Assembly (NCBI GenBank): GCA_012513545.1
Contig: JAAZCB010000761.1
Coordinates: forward strand, 1 to 10,497
Source: Clostridiaceae bacterium
Lineage (GTDB): Bacteria; Bacillota_A; Clostridia; Acetivibrionales; Acetivibrionaceae
Direction: 5' to 3'
Length of the DNA stretch: 10,497 nt
The position numbers and the translations under genes are program-made. The notes beneath the pieces were generated by a model. It was not told the DNA's origin, made no database searches, and saw only the letters and a list, made by a program, of their open reading frames with translations. Numbering within the stretch: position 1 is the stretch's first letter; each line of letters starts with the position of its first letter. This document shows, piece by piece, positions 4,321 through 10,497 of the stretch.

Positions 4321-6858
4321 TTGCCTTACACATTTAATGGTATAGGAAGCTGGTATTACGGCAAAAAAAACGAATACAGATATACGGGTACATGTGAGAA
4401 TTGTGGTGCCGTTACCCAGTTGAACTCCTATGACACAACTGAGTTTTTTGTACTTTTATTTGTTCCGATTTTTCCATTAGGAGAGAAAAGGGTTATGGAC
4501 CATTGTCCAAGATGCAGAAAACATCGTGTAATGCAGCTTAAGGATTGGGAAAACTACAAGAAGCAATCTGCTGACGAGCTTTATTCCAAGTGGATTCAGG
4601 AGCCGAATAACCTTGAAAAAACAATTGAACTCTTGCAAGCAATCGTTTACTTCAGAGACACTGACAGGCTGAATTCTGTAAGCAGGGATATACGTAATCA
4701 TTGCGCTCACAATGCAGATATAATGAACCAGTTAGGTTTGGCTCATACTATTTTCAATCAGTATGAAGAAGCTGAAGCTGATTTTACATCTTCTCTTAGT
4801 GTTAAGCAGGACATACAAGTTTCTGAAAATCTTGCAGAGGCTTATATGAGAGGACTTAAACCTGATAAAGCCAGGCCATTGGTCTTTCATATACTGAAAG
4901 AAAAGAATTCAGAAAAGATATTTCTTATGTATTTACTTATTGAATCATATCAAAGGATAGGCGACCACAGGTCTGCAATAGAAGTTATTGAAGAATTCGA
5001 AAACTCTTTTACACAAATGAAAAATGAAAAAGCACTGCTCAAATACCGTAAGATCTCAGAGCGTAACTATGATAAGCCTAATAAGATTAAAGGGTTTCTA
5101 TTAAGTAACAATCAGGGTAAAAAAGAGACTTCGGATTTGTCCTTTATTGCTCCGAAGCTAATTTTTCCGGTGCTGCTTACTCTTGCATTTGTAATATATA
5201 CAATAAGTGCTTTTGTAATTGGTTTAACAAGAGAGGTTTATCTGGTAAATGGATTGGATATTCCGTATACAATTGATTTGAATGGAGACAGTAAGACTCT
5301 TCAGCCGATGAGCAAACAGGTTATAAGATTGCAGGAAGGTACGATAAAGGTAAGTATTAAGGATTTGAATACTGAAGATAAGAACCTGTCGTCTGAAATT
5401 AAAACTCCATTTTGGACTAGGCCTTTTAATAAGTCAATATTTATTATGAATCCGGATAAAGCAGCGGTATTACTTTGGCAGGAAACACAGTATGAAAAAT
5501 ATCCCGAAGCTAATTTAGACTATGAACCACCTTATCAATACTATGCCGGTGAATTCTTTTACAAATTTGACAGTGTTGATTATCTATTTGAAGATTTTCC
5601 TAAGACAATTACCACTTCTGAGGGTAGAAAAATAAAGAAAACGCAGTTAATACAATTAAATAAAGAAGCAATAGCATCAAATTACTCATACATATTTCAG
5701 AATCTTGAACCGAATGAGGCTAAAGCTTATGCAAAGGCAAGTATTATGCAGGGAACTGACGAGGAAGTAACTATTTATACATTGATGGCAGCTTTTCATG
5801 ATGATAGCAACCTTGATTTTCTGAAGCCGCTTTTGGCTGAAAGGCCTGTAAGAATTAATTTGCACAGGGCTTACCAACAGCATATGGAAATGTATAATCC
5901 TTCATATGATCTGGAGGGAGAGTATTCCCAATATCTTGAAAAGGAGAAAAACAATAAGGATTTATACTATCTGTTATCAAGAATTCTGGATGATTCCGCA
6001 AAAGCTGAAGATTTATTAATAAAGTCTGTTGAGGGCAGCAATCCATGTGCGTTTGGATACTATGGATTGGGATATAAACGATTGGCGGAAGCTCAGTTTG
6101 ATGATGCATTGACTTTTTTACAAAAAGCTGTAGAAGCTCTTCCAGAGCAAATCTCATTTAGAAGCGTCCTTTACAGCACCTTACTGGCAAAAGGCGAATT
6201 TGATTCATTATTGTTAGAATACAAGGCTGAACAGGACAATAATCCATTCAATATTGAATTGGCAGCAGAAGAAGTACGACTGCATATGTGTAAAGGAGAT
6301 TCTGAAAGTGCGCAGAAAGTTATTTCAGAATATGTTGCCATCATTGGTGAGGTTCATAAAGAGAATGCTCAAATATCAAGAGATTATCTTGAGGGAGTAT
6401 TTGCATATTGTTCAAATGATGAAACAACCTATGCAGAAAAAATAGGAAAAATAAAAGTGCCCGAGTTTGAATTTCAAAATGCTTTCATTAAAGGTGAATA
6501 TGATAAGGCATCTGCCATTGCGAAAGATAATGGCTTGGACGGGTATAATCAACTTATGCTTTATCTGGCACAGGATAATCCCGAGGATGCTTCCAGGTAT
6601 CTTGCAAACGCAATTGAGAGTTTCAGAAGCGGTGACAAAACTGAACGGGTGCTGGCGGATTATCTTTCAGGAGACAAAAATTTTGCAGTTGATGAGGTGA
6701 AATCAATAGTAATTCCTCCTGAAACAAAGTGTATTGCAATGGCGGCATTTGGTAAACTAAAACCTGACCACAGTAAGGAATTGTTTTCGTTGGCCCAGAA
6801 GCTAAACTATAATAAAAAATTCCCTTATATTTTTATTTCCAAGGTTGCAGGTAATTAG
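4321..6858 (+). CDS. Zinc-ribbon, transmembrane and TPR-repeat protein of unknown function
   Basis: The 845-residue protein starts with a zinc ribbon of the zinc_ribbon_15 kind: C25, C28, the hydrophobic stretch FFVLLFVPIFPLG (42-54), then C62 and C65. Residues about 90-250 are helical, TPR-like (for example QYEEAEADFTSSLSV). One membrane helix follows at about 280-303. Residues about 306-380 form a beta-rich segment (VYLVNGLDIPYTIDLNG, NPDKAAVLLWQE). The rest is a long helical region with a clear TPR around 575-610 (YYGLGYKRLAEAQFDDALTF). TTG 4321 is chosen because GGAGG (4308-4312) lies 8 bases upstream. An upstream in-frame TTG at 4282 would place that site inside the gene. TPRs imply protein partners, but none is identifiable. 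The gene is monocistronic by context, with a separate promoter downstream. I do not recognise a named family for the whole architecture. Confidence 0.8.
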   Translation: MPYTFNGIGSWYYGKKNEYRYTGTCENCGAVTQLNSYDTTEFFVLLFVPIFPLGEKRVMDHCPRCRKHRVMQLKDWENYKKQSADELYSKWIQEPNNLEKTIELLQAIVYFRDTDRLNSVSRDIRNHCAHNADIMNQLGLAHTIFNQYEEAEADFTSSLSVKQDIQVSENLAEAYMRGLKPDKARPLVFHILKEKNSEKIFLMYLLIESYQRIGDHRSAIEVIEEFENSFTQMKNEKALLKYRKISERNYDKPNKIKGFLLSNNQGKKETSDLSFIAPKLIFPVLLTLAFVIYTISAFVIGLTREVYLVNGLDIPYTIDLNGDSKTLQPMSKQVIRLQEGTIKVSIKDLNTEDKNLSSEIKTPFWTRPFNKSIFIMNPDKAAVLLWQETQYEKYPEANLDYEPPYQYYAGEFFYKFDSVDYLFEDFPKTITTSEGRKIKKTQLIQLNKEAIASNYSYIFQNLEPNEAKAYAKASIMQGTDEEVTIYTLMAAFHDDSNLDFLKPLLAERPVRINLHRAYQQHMEMYNPSYDLEGEYSQYLEKEKNNKDLYYLLSRILDDSAKAEDLLIKSVEGSNPCAFGYYGLGYKRLAEAQFDDALTFLQKAVEALPEQISFRSVLYSTLLAKGEFDSLLLEYKAEQDNNPFNIELAAEEVRLHMCKGDSESAQKVISEYVAIIGEVHKENAQISRDYLEGVFAYCSNDETTYAEKIGKIKVPEFEFQNAFIKGEYDKASAIAKDNGLDGYNQLMLYLAQDNPEDASRYLANAIESFRSGDKTERVLADYLSGDKNFAVDEVKSIVIPPETKCIAMAAFGKLKPDHSKELFSLAQKLNYNKKFPYIFISKVAGN

Positions 6859-6915
6859 GCTTGAAGTGAGTTTTATGGTATGTTATTATTTTATGGGTCA
6901 AGATATATTTCAAGC
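6859..6915 (+). promoter_or_regulatory. Extended -10 promoter of the thioesterase gene, bracketed by an inverted repeat
   Basis: TTGAAG (6861-6866), a 17-base spacer and TATTAT (6884-6889) preceded by TGT form a good extended -10 promoter directly after the TPR gene stop. The perfect 7-bp inverted repeat GCTTGAA (6859-6865) and TTCAAGC (6909-6915) overlaps the -35 at one end and lies in the untranslated leader at the other. It suggests independent expression of the thioesterase, possibly regulated. Confidence 0.5.
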
Positions 6916-6935
6916 ACTACTTGGAGGGGAGTAAG

Positions 6936-7649
6936 TTGAATAAGATAATACTTTTGTGTTTTCCCTATGCAGGGGGATCTTCTGCAGCGTACCTGAGCTG
7001 GAAGAAGTACTTGGACAGCAACATTGAGCTGTGTCCTGTTGAACTGTCAGGGAGGGGGAAGCGCATAAACGACCCTTTGTACGAATGCGTTGAAGATGTC
7101 ATTAATGATATTTTCCCAAAGTTTGAGAATATTATTGCCAATTCCTCTTATGCTCTTTATGGTCACAGCATGGGCTGCCTTTTAGCATATGAATTTGCCA
7201 GGAAAATAAGGGCTTGCGGGATGAAAGAACCTTTACATGCATTCTTATCGGGGAGATTCCCGCCATTTATCGAAAGTAAAACAAAAAAATATTTACTGAC
7301 TGATAGTGAATTTATTAAGGATATAGCAGCTTTTGGCGGAATGAACCGGGAAATTCTCAATAACCGGGAGCTTATGTCATTTTTTCTGCCTATTATAAGG
7401 GCTGATTACAGAATAGTAGAATTATACAGACATGTTGATGATGGTTTCAGGTTTAACTGCGACCTAACCATATTGAATGGCAAATATGATGATTTGATAA
7501 TTGAAAATGAAGTGTTAAGATGGAGGGAATGTACAAACAAAAACTGCTCCTTCTACGAATTTTACGGGGGTCATTTTTTCATTAATGAGTATAAAGAAAG
7601 AGTAATCGGAATTATAAACGAAGAACTGGAAAAGGTGAGCATGACTTAG
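6936..7649 (+). CDS. Type II thioesterase (NRPS/PKS-associated, GrsT-like)
   Basis: This 237-residue alpha/beta hydrolase has the full type II thioesterase pattern: CFPYAGGSSAAYLSW near the N-terminus (oxyanion region), ELSGRGKR (36-43), nucleophile elbow GHSMG with Ser78, the SGRFPP loop (105-110), acid NGKYD with Asp185, and GGH with His213. Length and motif spacing fit the family. These cytosolic enzymes hydrolyse mis-primed acyl or aminoacyl groups from carrier-protein phosphopantetheine arms and so restore stalled non-ribosomal peptide or polyketide synthetases. No synthetase, carrier protein or phosphopantetheinyl transferase is visible in this window, so its partner is elsewhere or lost. 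TTG 6936 is chosen because GGAGGGG (6923-6929) lies 6 bases upstream; the earlier in-frame TTG at 6921 overlaps that site. It has its own promoter and terminator. Confidence 0.9.
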   Translation: MNKIILLCFPYAGGSSAAYLSWKKYLDSNIELCPVELSGRGKRINDPLYECVEDVINDIFPKFENIIANSSYALYGHSMGCLLAYEFARKIRACGMKEPLHAFLSGRFPPFIESKTKKYLLTDSEFIKDIAAFGGMNREILNNRELMSFFLPIIRADYRIVELYRHVDDGFRFNCDLTILNGKYDDLIIENEVLRWRECTNKNCSFYEFYGGHFFINEYKERVIGIINEELEKVSMT

Positions 7650-7676
7650 AGTGGTAATTTGTATTAAATCATAAAA

Positions 7677-7712
7677 GGGGACTTTCATTATTGAAAGTCC
7701 CCGAAACTTTTT
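7677..7712 (+). terminator. Intrinsic terminator of the thioesterase gene
   Basis: GGGGACTTTCA (7677-7687) pairs perfectly with TGAAAGTCCCC (7692-7702) around a TTAT loop. GAAAC and TTTTT (7708-7712) follow. It starts 28 bases after the thioesterase stop. On the minus strand the hairpin overlaps the tail end of the Cache relic. Confidence 0.85.
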
Positions 7713-7860
7713 GATAGCGTTTTTACTGAGTAGTCCCTGTCAGTGAAGTTCTTACCGATAAGAGACGGATCTGAATTGGAAACTATAGTACCATTTTTAT
7801 CATAAATGATATGGATTCCAGATCAGGATTATCCTTAACGTATTGTTTTTGAGTACTATA
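7688..7860 (-). pseudogene. Relic of a Cache-type sensor domain (chemoreceptor or sensor kinase fragment)
   Basis: Minus-strand translation gives two adjoining frames that together read like the central part of a dCache extracellular sensor. Frame one (about 7842-7804) reads YVKDNPDLESISF, and frame two (about 7804-7691) reads YDKNGTIVSNSDPSLIGKNF then TDRDYSVKTL. The motif series 'np.i..i.f.DknG.ivs.sdp..iGk...drdY' is typical of Cache_1/dCache domains of methyl-accepting chemotaxis proteins, histidine kinases and diguanylate cyclases. The two halves join if one T is restored in the T-run at 7804-7806. Without it, frame one hits a stop at 7788-7786. No start, membrane helix, HAMP or signalling domain is present, and frame one is closed upstream by a stop at 7863-7861. 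Frame two ends at TAA 7690-7688 inside the terminator hairpin. It is a dead fragment. Confidence 0.7.
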
Positions 7861-8011
7861 CTATTTGGATTTTATCAGGCAAAACATTCCTTTTTAAAAT
7901 GTCAGGATAAAATATCTAACACCGTAAATAATATATATATTGTGAAATATTTAAAGCTTAAAAATATATATACACAATAATATTTATCTGTTGTTTCAGG
8001 GAGGATTTTTA
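7861..8011. promoter_or_regulatory. AT-rich lonB upstream region with inverted repeat
   Basis: This very AT-rich leader contains TATTGTG (7938-7944) and its exact complement CACAATA (7973-7979), around a region holding the AAGCTT palindrome (7954-7959). TTGTGA (7940-7945) with TATATA (7965-7970) would be a weak promoter with a 19-base spacer. B. subtilis lonB is transcribed by the forespore sigma-F factor, but I do not see a convincing sigma-F or sigma-G consensus here. AGGGAGG (7998-8004) is the ribosome binding site of lonB. Confidence 0.35.
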
Positions 8012-9688
8012 ATGCTGACAAGCACTCTTTTCATAATACAATTTTTCTTTTCAATTATAATTGGTTTATATTTTATGAACCTCTTAAAATCACAGCAGGG
8101 GAACAAAAATGCAATTGAGAAAGAGTCTAAAAAGGAGCTTGAGAAGCTCAGGAGGTTGAGAGAGATCAAACTTACTGAGCCTTTAGCAGAAAAGACAAGA
8201 CCTTCCTCACTTAAGGATATTGTTGGACAGGAGCAGGGATTAAAAGCGCTCCGGGCAGCTTTGTGCGGACCCAACCCCCAACATGTATTAATATATGGAC
8301 CTCCGGGAATAGGAAAAACTGCGGCTGCAAGAGTAATACTAGAAGAGGCTAAAAAAAGCGACATATCTCCTTTTAAAAGGGAATCAAAATTTATTGAAAT
8401 TGATGCTACTACTTTAAGATTTGATGAAAGAGGGATAGCTGATCCGCTTATAGGCTCGGTACATGACCCCATTTATCAGGGAGCAGGAGCATATGGAGTA
8501 GCAGGAGTACCTCAGCCAAAACCGGGTGCAGTTACAAAAGCTCACGGAGGGATACTATTTATTGATGAAATCGGGGAACTTCACTCCATTCAGATGAATA
8601 AACTTCTCAAAGTGCTTGAGGACAGAAGAGTTTTTTTAGAGAGTGCTTATTACAGTTCGGAGGATAGAAATATTCCGTCCCATATACATGATGTGTTCCA
8701 GAAAGGATTACCGGCTGATTTCAGATTGGTTGGTGCTACGACCAGAACTGCAGATGAGATACCTCCTGCAATAAGGTCAAGGTGTGTTGAAATATATTTC
8801 AGACCGTTACTGCCCTCAGAGATAATGGAAATTGCCAGTAATGCAGCCGACAAAGGCGGATTTGTAATGGAGGAAGGTTGTGACAAAATAATATCCAAGT
8901 ATGCACAGAATGGCAGAGATGCTGTTAATATCGTCCAGATAGCCGGTGGAGTTTCTCTTGTTGAAGGCAGAAGCGTGATTATGAGAGAGGATATTGAGTG
9001 GGTTATAGAATTTGGACATTACAGTCCCCGTATTGACAAGAAAATCAGCAAGGAGGAGCAGGTAGGATGCATTAATGGGCTTGCGGTGTATGGAAATTGT
9101 ACCGGAATGGTTATTGACATAGAGGTATCTGTGATGAAAGCGGTCAAGGATAAGGGTACAGTTAAGATTACAGGAATAATTGAAGAGGAAGAGATGGACG
9201 GTAGGGGCCAGAAGCTGAGAAGAACAAGCTCTGCGAAGTCTTCGGTGGAGAATGTTCTGACTGTATTAAAAAAGATACTTGATATTGAGCTTAAGGATTA
9301 CGACATTCATTTGAATTTTCCAGGAGGAGTGCCTATTGATGGTCCCTCGGCAGGAATAGCAATAGCAACTGCAATATATTCAGCAATTAAGAATATTCCA
9401 ATAAGCAGCGAAATTGCCATGACGGGTGAAATATCAATAAGAGGCAAGGTAAAACCTGTCGGAGGCGTTGTTGCAAAAGTTGAAGCTGCTCGTAACGCAG
9501 GTATTAAAAAGGTAATTATTGCAAAGGAGAACTGGCAGGAGATATTCGGGAATATGGATATAAAAGTAGTTCCTGTTGAGGATATTTTCGAGATAATTAA
9601 TATTGTATTTAAAGAAGGAAAAGAGGAAAACGAAAAAATTACAATCCAGCAAAACGCAGTCAACATACTAAGTGCTTCAGGGGCATAA
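8012..9688 (+). CDS. lonB: ATP-dependent protease LonB (membrane-anchored Lon-type)
   Basis: The 558-residue protein lacks the large N-terminal domain of LonA. It begins with one membrane helix (about 4-26), then a charged coiled stretch (33-56). The AAA+ domain has Walker A GPPGIGKT (96-103), Walker B ILFIDE (181-186), the sensor-like GATTRT (241-246) and an arginine-containing AIRSRC (253-258). The Lon protease domain has Ser446 in GPSAG and Lys489 in GKVKPVGGVVAKVEAA, a spacing of 43 that matches the Lon Ser/Lys dyad. All key residues are present, so it should be active. In Bacillus, LonB acts in the forespore during sporulation. ATG 8012 is set by AGGGAGG at 7998-8004; an upstream in-frame TTG at 7991 is poorly placed. 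It is not flanked here by lonA or clpX as in Bacillus, but by a sensor relic and uppP. Confidence 0.95.
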   Translation: MLTSTLFIIQFFFSIIIGLYFMNLLKSQQGNKNAIEKESKKELEKLRRLREIKLTEPLAEKTRPSSLKDIVGQEQGLKALRAALCGPNPQHVLIYGPPGIGKTAAARVILEEAKKSDISPFKRESKFIEIDATTLRFDERGIADPLIGSVHDPIYQGAGAYGVAGVPQPKPGAVTKAHGGILFIDEIGELHSIQMNKLLKVLEDRRVFLESAYYSSEDRNIPSHIHDVFQKGLPADFRLVGATTRTADEIPPAIRSRCVEIYFRPLLPSEIMEIASNAADKGGFVMEEGCDKIISKYAQNGRDAVNIVQIAGGVSLVEGRSVIMREDIEWVIEFGHYSPRIDKKISKEEQVGCINGLAVYGNCTGMVIDIEVSVMKAVKDKGTVKITGIIEEEEMDGRGQKLRRTSSAKSSVENVLTVLKKILDIELKDYDIHLNFPGGVPIDGPSAGIAIATAIYSAIKNIPISSEIAMTGEISIRGKVKPVGGVVAKVEAARNAGIKKVIIAKENWQEIFGNMDIKVVPVEDIFEIINIVFKEGKEENEKITIQQNAVNILSASGA

Positions 9689-9893
9689 CCAAACTCCAGG
9701 CAGCGAAGCATAACCGGGGTAAACAACAGCAATGATGTCAGGAGGAATATTTTTACTGTATTTATATATAATTAAGTACGGGAAAATTTATGAACTCATG
9801 TATGTAAGGATTTACAGATTGATAAATAAATATTAATATAGATAGGAACGAAATTATTTTTATTATTATATAACTGTATAAGTGAGGGGTATT
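9689..9893 (+). promoter_or_regulatory. lonB-uppP intergenic region with candidate uppP promoter
   Basis: TTTACA (9811-9816) and TAATAT (9834-9839), exactly 17 bases apart, form a plausible vegetative promoter about 55 bases before uppP. After lonB there is only a weak 6-bp stem (TGCTTC 9673-9678 with GAAGCA 9705-9710) without a U-tract, so read-through from lonB is possible. GCATAACC is directly repeated at 9683-9690 and 9708-9715. An AGGAGG at 9740-9745 has no usable start codon after it. Confidence 0.5.
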
Positions 9894-10497
9894 ATGGAAT
9901 TTATAGAAATATTAAAGGCTGTTTTGTTCGGCTTGGTAGAAGGAATTACAGAATGGCTTCCTATCAGCAGTACGGGGCATATGATTTTACTGGATGAATT
10001 CATAAAGCTTAATTCTTCAGAGGAATTTAAGGAAATGTTCCTGGTTGTGATTCAGCTAGGCGCTATTATGGCAGTAGTTACTCTGTATTGGAGTAAAATC
10101 TTTCCCTTTTCTTTCGGTGAAAAAAACTTTATCAAAAAAGATACCTTAATTATGTGGTTTAAAATTATAGCAGCATGTTTACCGGCTGCAGTTGTGGGCG
10201 TCTTATTGGATGACCAGATAGATGCCATGTTCTACAACTATCTGACGGTAGCGCTTGCACTAATTATTTTTGGTGTTTTATTTATTTTTGTAGAAAACAA
10301 TAATAAGAACAAAAAGCCCAATATAACCGAAATGTCAGGGCTCACTTACAAGGCTGCCGTTATTATAGGCCTGTTTCAACTGATCGCAGCTGTTTTTCCG
10401 GGGACATCGCGCTCGGGTGCTACCATTCTTGGAGCGATAATGATAGGTGTGTCGAGAACTATAGCTACTGAATTTACATTCTTTTTAGCAATACCTG
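9894..10497 (+). CDS. uppP: Undecaprenyl-diphosphatase UppP/BacA (5' part)
   Basis: The first 201 codons of an integral membrane phosphatase, which is usually about 270-290 residues long; the gene runs off the window. UppP converts undecaprenyl pyrophosphate to undecaprenyl phosphate, recycling the lipid carrier for peptidoglycan and other wall polymers, and its overexpression gives bacitracin resistance. Both conserved active-site regions are present: VEGITEWLPISSTGH (15-29) with Glu16, Glu20, Ser26 and His29, and PGTSRSG (169-175) with Arg173. Hydrophobic segments are spread through the rest, as expected for a multi-pass protein. GAGGGG (9884-9889) lies 4 bases before ATG 9894, a slightly short spacing. 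There is no two-component or bcr-type bacitracin cassette nearby, so it is probably the housekeeping copy or a paralogue. Confidence 0.95.
   Translation, partial: MEFIEILKAVLFGLVEGITEWLPISSTGHMILLDEFIKLNSSEEFKEMFLVVIQLGAIMAVVTLYWSKIFPFSFGEKNFIKKDTLIMWFKIIAACLPAAVVGVLLDDQIDAMFYNYLTVALALIIFGVLFIFVENNNKNKKPNITEMSGLTYKAAVIIGLFQLIAAVFPGTSRSGATILGAIMIGVSRTIATEFTFFLAIP

Noticed and set aside
5855..6157. 100-codon minus-strand frame inside the TPR gene
   Set aside because: Low-complexity Leu/Pro/His/Gln composition typical of an antisense shadow, with no ribosome binding site.
7996..8472. Long minus-strand open frame (158 codons) inside lonB
   Set aside because: It lies antisense to a clearly conserved AAA+ protease, has no matching promoter or ribosome binding site and no domain; it is a shadow of the lonB codon usage.
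9732..9836. 34-codon open frame starting ATG ATG with a hydrophobic, then Tyr/Lys-rich sequence between lonB and uppP
   Set aside because: No ribosome binding site lies at a proper distance before the ATG, the AGGAGG in this region is inside the frame, and the predicted uppP promoter overlaps its 3' end. It looks like a chance frame in AT-rich DNA.

Overview
The window looks like a chromosomal segment of a low-GC Firmicute of the class Clostridia. This is inferred from the AT-rich intergenic DNA, strong AGGAGG-type ribosome binding sites, TTG start codons, short U-tailed terminators, and the gene families present (LonB, UppP, a Mta/TipA-like MerR regulator, an FmdB zinc ribbon, DUF4190). A specific genus cannot be fixed from the sequence alone. 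It reads as housekeeping and accessory single genes rather than one large operon or defence island. I do not see a phage, an intact insertion sequence, a CRISPR array, rRNA or tRNA.

Left part (1-2016): the last 50 codons of an FtsX/MacB-type ABC permease, then a small zinc-ribbon plus DUF4190 membrane protein. This gene converges on a 71-residue FmdB-type zinc-ribbon gene on the minus strand, with a shared hairpin between them. Divergent from fmdB is a MerR regulator with a C-terminal TipAS drug-binding domain. Its promoter has the 19-bp spacer and central dyad typical of MerR-family control. Inside the gene, a well-placed ribosome binding site precedes an in-frame ATG at the start of the TipAS domain, as in Streptomyces tipA.

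Middle (2017-7712): a secreted lipase/esterase with two C-terminal beta-type domains, its own terminator, a roughly 400-base AT-rich gap, then an 845-residue membrane protein with an N-terminal zinc ribbon and two tetratricopeptide-like halves. After it comes a type II thioesterase of the kind that serves NRPS/PKS assembly lines, with its own promoter and terminator and no synthetase in view. The last two genes both start with TTG.

Right part (7713-10497): a decayed minus-strand fragment of a Cache-type extracellular sensor domain (chemoreceptor or sensor-kinase remnant) with a one-base frameshift, then lonB, encoding a membrane-anchored ATP-dependent protease with intact Walker and Ser/Lys motifs. 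The window ends in the first 201 codons of uppP (undecaprenyl-diphosphatase), which probably has its own promoter.

No gene set here clearly forms a new multi-gene system. The items most worth following are the predicted dual-product TipA-like gene with its operator, the zinc-ribbon/TPR protein, the orphan thioesterase, the relic Cache gene and the Cys/His-rich tail of the FmdB protein.
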